From Pseudomonas sp. PDM04 (lineage in GTDB: Bacteria; Pseudomonadota; Gammaproteobacteria; Pseudomonadales; Pseudomonadaceae), in the NCBI RefSeq assembly GCF_014851765.1, contig NZ_JACVAI010000006.1, positions 434,001 to 498,000 on the forward strand: a DNA stretch of 64,000 nucleotides, in the 5' to 3' direction. How positions within the stretch are numbered: position 1 is the stretch's first letter; each line of letters opens with the position of its first letter. The translations under genes and the position numbers were made by a program. Below are positions 8,901 to 16,498 of the stretch, in pieces. The notes under the pieces are model-generated. The model worked only from the letters and a program-made list of their open reading frames with translations. It was not told where the DNA came from and did not search any database.

Positions 8901-9750
8901 AGTCGGGGGTGATCGCCACGGTCTTGGTGCCCTTGTAGCGCACCTCGGTGAAGAAGTGCGCGTCCGGGGTACGGGTCTGCGGAACGTTGGAACCCCAGGC
9001 AATGATGTAGTTGGAGTTGTACCAGTCGGCCGATTCCGGCACGTCGGTCTGCTCGCCCCAGACCATCGGCGAAGCCGGCGGCAAGTCGCAGTACCAGTCG
9101 TAGAAGCTCAGGCAGGCGCCACCGATCAGCGACAGGTAGCGCGCGCCGGCGGCGTAGCTGACCATCGACATGGCAGGGATCGGCGAGAAGCCGACGACGC
9201 GGTCGGGGCCGTAGGTCTTGATGGTGTAGACGTTGGACGCGGCGATGATCTCGTTGACTTCATCCCAGCTCGAGCGGATGAAGCCACCCATGCCACGCTT
9301 GCTTTTATACGAGTCGGCCTTGGCCTTGTTCTCGACGATGCTGGCCCAGGCTTCCACCGGCGCCAGGGTCAGGCGCGCCTCGCGCCAGAGCTTGAGCAGC
9401 GGTTTGCGGATTTTCGGGTACTTGAGCCGGTTGGCGCTGTAGATGTACCAACTGTAGCTGGCGCCGCGCGGGCAGCCCCGGGGTTCATGGTTCGGCAGGT
9501 CGTTACGGGTGCGCGGATAGTCGGTCTGCTGGGTTTCCCAGGTGATCAGGCCATTCTTGACGTAGATTTTCCACGAGCACGAGCCGGTGCAGTTCACCCC
9601 GTGGGTGGAACGCACGATCTTGTCGTACTGCCAGCGGGAACGGTAGACGTTCTCCCAGTCGCGGGACTCTTTACGCGTCTCGCCATGACCGTCGGAAAAC
9701 TCGTTTTGCTTGCGATTGAAAAACCGCATTTGATCCAGTAAATGACTCAA
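5977..9750 (-). CDS. narG: Respiratory nitrate reductase alpha subunit NarG (Mo-bisMGD)
   Basis: The catalytic subunit of membrane-bound nitrate reductase, reducing nitrate to nitrite on the cytoplasmic face. The FS0 cluster ligands H50, C54, C58 and C93 are present (THGVNCTGSCSW and RGCPRGASY) at the same residue numbers as in E. coli NarG. The N-terminus (MRFFNRKQNE) resembles the vestigial Tat-like leader of NarG proteins. The length of 1257 residues is normal and there is no break. It is followed directly by narH, and preceded by narK2 with about 70 bp holding a stem-loop, so it is probably read from the narK1 promoter. Confidence 0.98.
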   Translation of the reverse strand: MSHLLDQMRFFNRKQNEFSDGHGETRKESRDWENVYRSRWQYDKIVRSTHGVNCTGSCSWKIYVKNGLITWETQQTDYPRTRNDLPNHEPRGCPRGASYSWYIYSANRLKYPKIRKPLLKLWREARLTLAPVEAWASIVENKAKADSYKSKRGMGGFIRSSWDEVNEIIAASNVYTIKTYGPDRVVGFSPIPAMSMVSYAAGARYLSLIGGACLSFYDWYCDLPPASPMVWGEQTDVPESADWYNSNYIIAWGSNVPQTRTPDAHFFTEVRYKGTKTVAITPDYSEVAKLTDLWLNPKQGTDAALAQAFNHVIFKEFHLDKPSAYFTEYAKRFTDLPVLVLLKPMADAAEGAGYQPDRFLRASDLTDNLGQDNNPEWKTIALDASGELVSPQGSIGYRWGEKGKWNILPREGGEGREIDLKLSLIGEDVAEVAFPYFAGEVQEHFQHVAGDAVQYRRVPVHSVVLADGSVAKVATVFDLSAANLAIDRGLGGANVARDYNDASVPGTPAWQEQITGVSREKAIQIAREFADNADKTRGRSMIIVGAAMNHWYHMDMNYRGLINMLMLCGCVGQTGGGWAHYVGQEKLRPQCGWLPLAFGLDWSRPPRQMNGTSFFYAHSSQWRHEKMSMHDVLSPLADKSQFPEHALDYNIRAERAGWLPSAPQLNTNPLHICRDAAAAGMDPKDYVVKSWQDGSLRFACEQPDSPVNFPRNMFIWRSNLLGSSGKGHEYMLKYLLGTKNGVMNEDIGQVGDCKPEEAEWVDEGAIGKLDLVTTLDFRMSSTCVYSDIVLPTATWYEKDDMNTSDMHPFIHPLSAAIDPAWESRSDWEIYKGIAKAFSAMSEGHLGVEQDLVTVPLLHDSVGELAQPFGGTDWKTAGVAPQPGKNAPNLQVVERDYTNIYKQFTSLGPLLEKHGNGGKGINWNTEEEVEFLGELNHHETAAGISQGRPKIDTAIDAAEVILSLAPETNGHVAVKAWAALSEFTGIDHSHLALSKAHEAIRFRDIQAQPRKIISSPTWSGLEDEHVSYNAGYTNVHEDIPWRTITGRQQFYQDHPWMQAFGEQFMNYRPPVNTRTIAGVKGKRGNGETEIVLNWITPHQKWGIHSTYTDNLLMLTLSRGGPIIWLSENDAKRANIEDNDWVECFNANGALTARAVVSQRVKDGMVMMYHAQERIVNVPGAQTTKTRGGHHNSVTRVVLKPTHMIGGYAQQAYGFNYYGTVGCNRDEFVVVRKMSKIDWLDGTDGDALPRPLPTDIEEN

Positions 9751-9773
9751 GGTTTAGTCCTCTCAGGCTTGCT

Positions 9774-9792
9774 GCGGGGTTCTGCGCCCCGC
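9774..9792 (-). other. GC-rich stem-loop between narK2 and narG
   Basis: GCGGGG pairs with CCCCGC around a 7-nt loop. There is no T-run on either side, so it is not an intrinsic terminator. It may be an RNA processing or stabilising site in the narK1K2GHJI message. It is the only notable structure in the 69-bp gap. Confidence 0.4.
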
Positions 9793-9819
9793 CCACGCAA
9801 TGGTTGGATACGGGTCGTT

Positions 9820-11232
9820 TCAGCAGGGGTTCGCGGCGCCTTTGCGCGCGTAGCACCACCAGGTCACGACAATGCAACTCAGGTAAAAGCCGACAAACAT
9901 GTAGAACGCCATCTCCGGGCCACCGGTCTGGGCCATCGACGTGCCAAAGGATTTGGGAATGAAGAACGCACCGAAGGCGCCCATGGCCGAACTGAAGCCG
10001 AGCACGGCCGCCGATTCCTTGCCCGCATCCTTGAGCGCCTGTTCACGCACGGCGGGCGGTTTGCCGGCCGAGGCTTTCTCGTGCTGGGTGCGAAAGATCA
10101 CCGGGATCATGCGGAAGGTGGAGCCGTTGCCAACGCCGGTGGTGATGAACAGCAGCATGAACATGCCGAGGAAGCCGTAGAAACTGCCGCCCTGCGCCAC
10201 TTCGCCGTTGTGGCTGACGGGCAGGAAGTGCAACACGCCGAAGACCATCACGATCATCAGCACGAAGTTCCACAGGGTCACCTTCGCACCGCCCAGCTTG
10301 TCCGCCAGCCAGCCGCCCAAGGGACGGACCAGGGCGCCCACCAATGGGCCGAGGAAGGCGAACTTCAGTGCGATGACATCCGGGAACGAGGTTTTGATCA
10401 GCAGCGGGAACGCGGCGGAGAAGCCAATGAACGAGCCGAAGGTCGCCAGGTACAACCAGCACATCAGCCAGTTGTGCTTGCGCTTGAAGATGACCGCCTG
10501 TTCTTTGAACGAAGCGCGGGCGCTGGACAGGTCGTTCATTCCGAACCAGGCCAGCACGGTCACCAGCACAATGAACGGCACCCAGATGAAACCGGCGTTC
10601 TGCAGCCACAACTCGCCACCGTCCGGCAGCACCTGCGATTTGCCACCGAGGAAGCCGAATACGCCGAAGGTGATCACCAGCGGGACACAGAACTGCATCA
10701 CCGACACGCCCAGGTTACCCAGGCCGGCATTCAGGCCCAGTGCGGTGCCCTGTTGCGACTTGGGATAGAAGAAGCTGATGTTGGACATGCTCGAGGCGAA
10801 GTTGCCGCCGCCGAAACCGCAGAGCAAGGCAATCCACACGAACACGCTGTAAGGGGTGCTCGGGTCCTGCACGGCGAAGCCCATCCACAACGACGGGATC
10901 AGCAGCGACGCGGTGCTCAGGGCGGTCCAGCGCCGGCCGCCGAAGATCGGCACCATGAACGAGTAGAAGACCCGCAACGTGGCGCCGGACAGCCCTGGCA
11001 ACGCAGCCAACCAGAACAGTTGGTCGGTGCTGAAGTTGAAGCCGATGGCGTTCAGTCGCACGATCACCGTGCTCCACACCATCCACACGGCAAACGCCAG
11101 CAGCAGTGCGGGAATGGAGATCCACAGGTTGCGCGTGGCGGTCTGTTTGCCGCTGCGCCCCCAGAACGTCGGGTCTTCCGGGCGCCAGTCGTGGATGACC
11201 GGGCCTTTGTCAGGCTTTTGCAGAACGGACAT
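9820..11232 (-). CDS. narK2: Nitrate/nitrite transporter NarK2 (MFS)
   Basis: A 470-residue major facilitator protein of the NarK group with about 12 membrane helices and a long hydrophilic N-terminus (VLQKPDKGPVIHDWRPEDPTFW), typical of the NarK2 (nitrate/nitrite exchange) type. Nitrate-signature-like motifs are visible (GGGNFASSMSNISFFYPKSQQG and GVGNGSTFRMIPVIF). Imports nitrate and exports nitrite across the cytoplasmic membrane for NarG. It follows narK1 after 26 bp and precedes narG, the gene order of P. aeruginosa. The subtype is assigned from position and from the N-terminus. Confidence 0.93.
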   Translation of the reverse strand: MSVLQKPDKGPVIHDWRPEDPTFWGRSGKQTATRNLWISIPALLLAFAVWMVWSTVIVRLNAIGFNFSTDQLFWLAALPGLSGATLRVFYSFMVPIFGGRRWTALSTASLLIPSLWMGFAVQDPSTPYSVFVWIALLCGFGGGNFASSMSNISFFYPKSQQGTALGLNAGLGNLGVSVMQFCVPLVITFGVFGFLGGKSQVLPDGGELWLQNAGFIWVPFIVLVTVLAWFGMNDLSSARASFKEQAVIFKRKHNWLMCWLYLATFGSFIGFSAAFPLLIKTSFPDVIALKFAFLGPLVGALVRPLGGWLADKLGGAKVTLWNFVLMIVMVFGVLHFLPVSHNGEVAQGGSFYGFLGMFMLLFITTGVGNGSTFRMIPVIFRTQHEKASAGKPPAVREQALKDAGKESAAVLGFSSAMGAFGAFFIPKSFGTSMAQTGGPEMAFYMFVGFYLSCIVVTWWCYARKGAANPC

Positions 11233-11258
11233 GTTCTTCTCCTAGGTAATGCTCGAAT

Positions 11259-12512
11259 TCAGGGGCGGGTCTGCGGCGGCTCTTTGCCGAGCACCGGGTT
11301 TTTGCGAACTTCGCTGAGGTACATCCAGATGAGGGAGACCCAGACCACGCCGTACAGCAACATGAAGCAGGAGGAGCGCACACCGGTGAGGTCCACCAGG
11401 GCGCCAAACATGATCGGGAGGACGAAGCCGCCCAGGCCGCCGGCCAAGCCGACGATGCCGGACACCGCCCCCATGTTTTTCGGATAGTCGTTGGCGATGT
11501 ATTTGAAGACCGAGGCCTTGCCGAACGCGAAGGCGATGCCCATGACGAACAGCAGCACGGTGAACAGCGCCGGGTTGAGGCCGATGTGGAAATCCACCGG
11601 GCCTTTGAGGGTCTGCACCTGCAACTGGGTCTGCGGGTACGACAGCAGGAACAGGCAGATCCAGCTGACCCACAGCACCCACCAGGTCACGCTCTGGGCA
11701 CCCCAGCGATCCGACATCCAGCCGCCGACGGCCCGCAGCACGCCACCGGGCAGGGAGAAACAGGCGGCCAGCAACGCCGCGCTTTGCAGGCTGAAACCGT
11801 ATTCCTGCACGTAGTACTTGGTCATCCACAGCGCCAGGGCGACGTAGCCGCCGAAGACGATCGAGTAGTACTGGCAGTAGCGCCACACCGCCGGGTCTTT
11901 CAGCGAGGCCAGCTGCTCGCGCAACGTGGCGCCCGAAGCACTGCGGTGCGTCTTGTTTTCGGCGCTGAGAAACCAGAACAGCAGCGCGGTGATGAACAGG
12001 ATTGCGCTGAAGACTTTCGGTACCAACTGCCAGCTGCCGGCGGCAATCAATGCCGGGGCGAGAAACTTGGTCACCGCCGAGCCGGCGTTACCGGCACCGA
12101 ACACGCCCATGGCGAAGCCCTGGCTGTCCTTGTCGAACCACTTGGCAACGTAGGCAATGCCGACCGAGAACGAACCGCCGGCCAGGCCGACGAACAGGCC
12201 CAACACCAGGAACTGCCAGTAGGCGGTGGCGTGGCTGATCAGGTAGAGGGGGCCGACGCAGGACAGCATCAGCAGGAAGAACACGATGCGCCCGCCGAAG
12301 CGGTCGGTCAGCAGGCCCAGCGGCAGACGGACCAGGGAACCGGTCAGGACCGGTGTGGCGGCCAGCAGGCCGAATTGGGTTTCGTTGAGCTGGAGCAGTT
12401 CCTTGATCGGCACCCCGAGCACGGCAAACATCATCCAGACCATGAAACAGACAGTGAAGGCCAGGGTACTCATACCCAGTACCAAGCCTTGTTGTACACG
12501 GGGTTGGGTCAC
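11259..12512 (-). CDS. narK1: Nitrate transporter NarK1 (MFS)
   Basis: A 417-residue MFS protein, shorter at the N-terminus than NarK2 and typical of the NarK1 type, thought to be a nitrate/proton symporter. It shows about 12 hydrophobic helices, the NRT-like segment GLAGGSFSVGIAYVAKWFDK and a second GIVGLAGGLGGFVLP segment. First gene of the narK1K2GHJI unit: an ANR box centred 66 bp upstream of the ATG and a NarL palindrome further upstream supply control by anoxia and nitrate. The start MTQPRVQQGLVLGMSTLAF is preceded by GGGAG at a suitable distance. Confidence 0.93.
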   Translation of the reverse strand: MTQPRVQQGLVLGMSTLAFTVCFMVWMMFAVLGVPIKELLQLNETQFGLLAATPVLTGSLVRLPLGLLTDRFGGRIVFFLLMLSCVGPLYLISHATAYWQFLVLGLFVGLAGGSFSVGIAYVAKWFDKDSQGFAMGVFGAGNAGSAVTKFLAPALIAAGSWQLVPKVFSAILFITALLFWFLSAENKTHRSASGATLREQLASLKDPAVWRYCQYYSIVFGGYVALALWMTKYYVQEYGFSLQSAALLAACFSLPGGVLRAVGGWMSDRWGAQSVTWWVLWVSWICLFLLSYPQTQLQVQTLKGPVDFHIGLNPALFTVLLFVMGIAFAFGKASVFKYIANDYPKNMGAVSGIVGLAGGLGGFVLPIMFGALVDLTGVRSSCFMLLYGVVWVSLIWMYLSEVRKNPVLGKEPPQTRP

Positions 12513-12571
12513 AATGCTCTCCCAGTCAGTTAGCCATGGCCGCAGACTAAAGAGCCCTACCCCGCAAAAAC

Positions 12572-12585
12572 TTGATCTGCATCAA
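12572..12585 (-). promoter_or_regulatory. ANR/DNR box upstream of narK1
   Basis: TTGATCTGCATCAA is a perfect site. The transcription start expected 41-42 bp downstream (near 12537) leaves a ~25-nt leader to narK1. The box and the NarL site are the main content of the 304-bp gap 12513-12816 between the divergent narK1 and narX genes. Confidence 0.85.
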
Positions 12586-12623
12586 CGTCGACCCGAGGGC
12601 CCCAGGCCTATGCTGGTGCCATC

Positions 12624-12639
12624 TACCTCCAAGGAGGTA
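12624..12639. promoter_or_regulatory. NarL 7-2-7 palindrome between narK1 and narX
   Basis: TACCTCC-AA-GGAGGTA is a perfect inverted repeat of two heptamers of the TACYYMT type recognised by NarL, with a 2-bp spacer. It lies about 95 bp upstream of the inferred narK1 start. Further TACCC heptamers occur between here and narX. Confidence 0.75.
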
Positions 12640-12816
12640 GCTCAGGAAAAGCCCGAAACCCCTTGTTTATCAGTGTTTTGACTTTTTCTACCCAGTGTTC
12701 TGTCGACAAGGATCCGTCGACAACTCTTTAGAGGTAGCACGCCCGGGACCGAGGCGCCGACCTACCCGGGAACGTTTCATGCCTTGTTTTCCCCTGTTCT
12801 GCGAAGGCCTGCGCCC

Positions 12817-14619
12817 ATGATTCGCTGGTTGCGCAGTTCCCTGCCCGCTCGTGCCGGACTGGCCGTGATCCTGATTGCGGTGCTCGCCCTCGCCAGTTCC
12901 CTGAGCGCCGGGCTGATCGCCTGGTTCAGCCAGGGCGATGCCGCCGCCATCAACACCGCAGGCTCGGTGCGCATGGAGACCTACCACCTGAGCTGGAAAC
13001 TCGGCGCCGGTGCTTCGCCGGAAGAAATCGCTGACATCTCCACCAGCCTGCAACGACGGCTCAACAGTCAATCGCTCAAGGCCGTGCTTGAAGATGGCCC
13101 GACCACTGCGCTGCAAATCAGCTATGGACAGATCCAGCAACAGTGGCGGGACGTGTTGCACCCGGCGCTGGAACGCGGTGACGCCGCGACCTTCCAGGCC
13201 CAGGCGCAGCCCTTCGTGGAACGCCTGAACCAGTTCGTCAGCCTGCTGCAACGCCAGAGCGAACAGAAGCAGGGCTGGCAACAGGTGATTCAGGGCATGG
13301 CCCTGTTCAGCACCATGATCATCCTGCTGATTGGCCTGTACGAATTGCAGTACGGCGTGGTCTCCCCGCTCAAAGAGCTGGTGAACGCCACCCAGCGCTT
13401 TCGTCGCGGTGATTTCCAGGTCCGGGTCAACCATCAGTCCCAGGACGAACTGGGCCAGTTGGCCACCAGTTTCAATGCCATGGCCGAGACCATCGAAGAG
13501 TCCCATCGCACGCTCGAGAGCCAGGTCCGGCAGAAAACCCTGAACCTGCAACAAGCCAACGCCGCCCTGGAACTGCTGTACCAGAGCAGCCGCAACCTGG
13601 CCACGCGCCTGGCCAATGCCGAAGGCCTGGACGACTTGATCCGGCGCTTCCAGCAACGCCTGCCCGGCCTGCGCCTGTCCCTGTGCCTGCAGGGCCAACA
13701 GCAGGCTCCCGCGCAACAGTTGATCGCCCTGCACGGTGCCAACAGCCGCGAGGTCTGCGCCAGCAGCGATTGCGCGACCTGTGACCGGCACCACAACACC
13801 AGCCAGCAGACCTTCAGCATCAGCAACCAGGGCAGCGAACTGGGCGAACTCAAGGCGCACTTCATCGACGGCCACCCCACGCAAGCCTGGGAAACCCAAT
13901 TGATCCAGGCCCTGGCCAACCTGATCGGCACCTCGCTGTCGCTCAAGCGCCAACGGGAACAGGATCATCGCCTGCTGTTGCTCGAAGAGCGCACGATCAT
14001 TGCCCGCGAGCTGCACGATTCGCTGGCCCAGGCGCTGTCCTACATGAAGCTGCAGGTCAGCCGCATGCAGACCCTGATGCGCCGCGGGGAACCGGTGCAG
14101 ACCCTGGAAAACGTCACCAGCGAATTGCGCGACGGCCTGAACAATGCCTATCGCCAGCTGCGCGAGCTGCTGACCACCTTTCGCCTGCAGATCAACGATG
14201 CCGGGCTGATCCAGGAGCTCAAGGACACCGCCGCCGAATTCACCCGTCGCGGCGAGTTCAAGGTCCACCTGCACGTCGACACGCTGGCCTTCGAGCTGTC
14301 GGCCAGCGAACAGATCCACCTCCTGCAGATCACCCGTGAAGCGCTCTCCAACTGCCTGCGCCACGCCCATGCGCAGAATGCCTGGCTGGAACTGCGCCAG
14401 GACGGTGAAACCGTGAGGCTGCTGGTCGAAGACGATGGACGCGGCTTCAGCGGCGACGTCGACCAGCGCGAACACCACGGCCTGAACATCATGGATGAAC
14501 GGGCGCGCAGCTTGCGCGGCCAATTGCACATCTTTTCCAGGGAGCCCCAGGGCACCCTCGTCCAGCTGCAATTCCACCCGGAATTCCTCGGACAGCACTC
14601 AGAAGGTAGCGTCGCATGA
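12817..14619 (+). CDS. narX: Nitrate/nitrite sensor histidine kinase NarX
   Basis: Membrane kinase that senses nitrate in the periplasm and phosphorylates NarL. Residues 13-36 form helix 1, followed by the nitrate-binding P-box (DAAAINTAGSVRMETYHL, residues 41-58). Helix 2 (~158-178) and HAMP follow. The central linker has a Cys group (C314, C319, C322). The H-box (ARELHDSLAQ, His400) and a HATPase domain with VEDDGRGF close the 600-residue protein. The ATG at 12817 is preferred over an upstream TTG because AAGG precedes it and the protein then starts just before helix 1. Its TGA overlaps the narL ATG by 4 bp. Confidence 0.95.
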   Translation: MIRWLRSSLPARAGLAVILIAVLALASSLSAGLIAWFSQGDAAAINTAGSVRMETYHLSWKLGAGASPEEIADISTSLQRRLNSQSLKAVLEDGPTTALQISYGQIQQQWRDVLHPALERGDAATFQAQAQPFVERLNQFVSLLQRQSEQKQGWQQVIQGMALFSTMIILLIGLYELQYGVVSPLKELVNATQRFRRGDFQVRVNHQSQDELGQLATSFNAMAETIEESHRTLESQVRQKTLNLQQANAALELLYQSSRNLATRLANAEGLDDLIRRFQQRLPGLRLSLCLQGQQQAPAQQLIALHGANSREVCASSDCATCDRHHNTSQQTFSISNQGSELGELKAHFIDGHPTQAWETQLIQALANLIGTSLSLKRQREQDHRLLLLEERTIIARELHDSLAQALSYMKLQVSRMQTLMRRGEPVQTLENVTSELRDGLNNAYRQLRELLTTFRLQINDAGLIQELKDTAAEFTRRGEFKVHLHVDTLAFELSASEQIHLLQITREALSNCLRHAHAQNAWLELRQDGETVRLLVEDDGRGFSGDVDQREHHGLNIMDERARSLRGQLHIFSREPQGTLVQLQFHPEFLGQHSEGSVA

Positions 14620-15257
14620 ACCCTCAACACCGAATCCTGCTGGTGGACGACCATCCGATGATGCGTCGCGGCATCCGTCAGATGCTCGAGCTCGAAGATG
14701 ATTTCATGATTGTCGGCGAGGCCAACCATGGCGAAGAGGCGCTGACCCTGATCGAGCCCCTGCAACCTGACCTGGTGCTGCTCGACAACAACATGCCGCA
14801 GATGAACGGCATCGAGACCCTGCGTCGACTGCGGGCCATGAATTTTACCGGCAAGGTGTTGCTGTTCACGGTGTCGGATGCCGAGGACGACATCCGCGAT
14901 GCCCTGCGCCTGGATGCCGATGGCTATCTGCTCAAGGACATGGAGCCCGAGCTGCTGATCCAGTACATCCGCGATGCCTTGGACGGCACGCTGGTCGTCA
15001 GCCCCGGCCTGACCCGGGTCATGGCCCAGGCGTTGCGCTCGCCGCCGCGCCAGGCGGTGGTGGAACTGACCGACCGCGAACGCCAGGTGCTCAAGACCAT
15101 CGCCGCCGGCCTGAGCAACAAGGTGATCGGGCACAAGCTGGGCATCACCGAAGGCACGGTCAAGGTCCACGTGAAGAACCTGCTGCACAAACTCGGTTTG
15201 CGTTCGCGCGTGGAGGCAGCGGTCTGGGCCATGGAGCACCTGCGCAGTGCGGGTTGA
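14616..15257 (+). CDS. narL: Nitrate/nitrite response regulator NarL
   Basis: A 213-residue LuxR/NarL-family regulator. The receiver domain has the acidic pair D11-D12, the phosphoacceptor D57 (LVLLDNNMP) and the conserved Lys of YLLKDME. The C-terminal helix-turn-helix (LTDRERQVLKTIAAGLSNK) follows. It starts inside the narX stop (ATGA), so the pair is translated together. Its likely targets in the window are the three near-identical 7-2-7 palindromes at 12624, 15264 and 22909. Confidence 0.95.
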   Translation: MNPQHRILLVDDHPMMRRGIRQMLELEDDFMIVGEANHGEEALTLIEPLQPDLVLLDNNMPQMNGIETLRRLRAMNFTGKVLLFTVSDAEDDIRDALRLDADGYLLKDMEPELLIQYIRDALDGTLVVSPGLTRVMAQALRSPPRQAVVELTDRERQVLKTIAAGLSNKVIGHKLGITEGTVKVHVKNLLHKLGLRSRVEAAVWAMEHLRSAG

Positions 15258-15263
15258 AGGGCA

Positions 15264-15279
15264 TGCCTCCTTGGAGGTA
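15264..15279 (+). promoter_or_regulatory. NarL 7-2-7 palindrome upstream of the dnrE-like gene
   Basis: TGCCTCC-TT-GGAGGTA differs from the narK1/narX palindrome by one arm base and the spacer. It lies 65 bp before the next ATG, with a plausible -10 (TACTAT) at 15317. It suggests that nitrate via NarL drives the dnrE-like gene independently of narXL. Confidence 0.65.
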
Positions 15280-15343
15280 GGCCGGCAGAGGCATAGGTCA
15301 ACGGGCCTGCGCTCTTTACTATGAGCGACAGCGGAGGTACGCC

Positions 15344-16021
15344 ATGCTGACCCACCCATCGATTGTTCTAACGTTGCGCCGTCATCACCTGTTCAGCCAA
15401 CTGCCGGAGAAAGTCTTCGAGGAAGTCTGTTCCCTGGCGATGCTCAAGCGCCTGAGTTGCCACAGCACGCTCATGCACCAGGGCGACCCGGCCAAGCGTT
15501 TTTTCCTGCTGATCAGCGGACAGATCAAGCTGTACCGGCTGACCGGCGAAGGCCAGGAAAACCTGGTGGAAATCATCCAGCCGGGCCAGACGTTCGCCGA
15601 AGCCCTGCTGTTCAGCCAGGCCCGCCTCTACCCGGTGAGTGCCACGGCGCTGAAGGACAGCGTACTGGTGACCATCGACGGCCAGCACTATCGCAATGCC
15701 CTGGAAGACCAGCCGAAAGTCTGCCTGGCGATCCTGGCGAGCATGAGCATTCACCTGCACCTGCGTCTGCGCGACATCGACACCCTGACCATGGCCAGCG
15801 CGAGCCGCCGGGTGATCAACTTCCTGCTCCAGGAACGCCACCCCGTCACCGGCCAGATCGTCCTGCAAGTGTCCAAGCGCCTGGTCGCGTCGAAGCTGGG
15901 TATCCAGCCGGAGACCTTCTCGCGGATTCTGCATCGGCTGGTCGAGTGCGAGCTGATCGCGATGGAGCGGCGCAACATCCGCCTCCTGGCGGACGAAGAG
16001 GCGTTGGCGGCGTTCCAGTAG
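15344..16021 (+). CDS. dnrE: Crp/Fnr-family regulator, DnrE-like
   Basis: A 225-residue DNR-type protein with a cyclic-nucleotide-like sensor domain (GDPAKRFFLLISGQIKLYRLTGEGQ), a long dimer helix and a C-terminal HTH whose recognition region (LGIQPETFSRILHRL) matches DNR proteins. It lacks the N-terminal Cys cluster of ANR/FNR, so it is not an iron-sulfur O2 sensor. P. stutzeri carries dnrE downstream of narXL and under nitrate control (recalled); position and the NarL palindrome support the same identity here. It should bind the same TTGAT-N4-ATCAA boxes as ANR and as DNR at 28210. Symbol assigned by analogy. Confidence 0.8.
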   Translation: MLTHPSIVLTLRRHHLFSQLPEKVFEEVCSLAMLKRLSCHSTLMHQGDPAKRFFLLISGQIKLYRLTGEGQENLVEIIQPGQTFAEALLFSQARLYPVSATALKDSVLVTIDGQHYRNALEDQPKVCLAILASMSIHLHLRLRDIDTLTMASASRRVINFLLQERHPVTGQIVLQVSKRLVASKLGIQPETFSRILHRLVECELIAMERRNIRLLADEEALAAFQ

Positions 16022-16027
16022 GCGTAA

Positions 16028-16041
16028 TTGATTGCAATCAA
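16028..16041 (+). promoter_or_regulatory. ANR/DNR box upstream of the DGC zinc-binding gene
   Basis: TTGATTGCAATCAA is a perfect and fully palindromic site, 7 bp past the dnrE-like stop. The predicted start near 16076 gives a ~20-nt leader to the ATG at 16097. Confidence 0.8.
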
Positions 16042-16096
16042 TTGTGTAACGCTGCGCACCTTGCACACTGGAGCGGTCCACCTCAGGAGAATTTCC

Positions 16097-16492
16097 ATGT
16101 CCGCCTCAACCCTGCCTCTGGTTTACGCCTGCTCGGGCTGCTCCAACGTCGCCCAGCTGGCCAACACCCTGGCTGTGCGCCTGGACCGCAGCGGGGTGGC
16201 GGAAATGTCCTGCATCGCCGGCCTTGGCGGGCACGTGAGCTCGCTGGTCAACAAGGCGCGCTCGGGGCGCCGGATCTACGCACTGGATGGTTGCCCGCTG
16301 CAATGCGTGGAGAATTGCCTGAAACAGCATGGGCTGCACGCCGATGTGCATCTGATTCTCAGCCATTACGGCTTGCGCAAGCGCTATGGCGAGGACTGCA
16401 CGCAGGAACAGAGTGACTCGTTGTTCGAAGGCATCAAACAACTGATTGCCAGCGACGCCCGCCAGCACGAGCCCAGCGCCCAGGCCCAATGA
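16097..16492 (+). CDS. Putative zinc-binding DGC-domain protein
   Basis: A 131-residue cysteine-rich protein with the DGC signature (ALDGCPLQCVENCL, Asp66-Gly67-Cys68 region) and an N-terminal CSGCSNVAQLAN motif. This matches the family called putative zinc-binding or DGC domain. A homolog lies beside narXL in P. aeruginosa. Function is unknown; the Cys set could bind Zn or an Fe-S cluster. AGGAGA precedes the ATG at 16097. It has its own perfect ANR/DNR box, so it is expected to be a dedicated member of the denitrification regulon and not a read-through passenger. Confidence 0.75.
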   Translation: MSASTLPLVYACSGCSNVAQLANTLAVRLDRSGVAEMSCIAGLGGHVSSLVNKARSGRRIYALDGCPLQCVENCLKQHGLHADVHLILSHYGLRKRYGEDCTQEQSDSLFEGIKQLIASDARQHEPSAQAQ

Positions 16493-16498
16493 AATTCC

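Noticed and set aside
5827..9741. Plus-strand open frame of 1304 codons opposite narG
   Set aside because: It is an antisense shadow of the GC-rich narG gene: low-complexity His/Arg/Val-rich translation, no domain, and narG on the other strand is complete. The same applies to the long plus-strand frames opposite nosR (50543-52984), nosZ (48934-50844) and cstA (57277-59040).
12784..12816. TTG start giving NarX an 11-residue extension
   Set aside because: The ATG at 12817 has a better-placed AAGG and starts directly before the first membrane helix, as in other NarX proteins.
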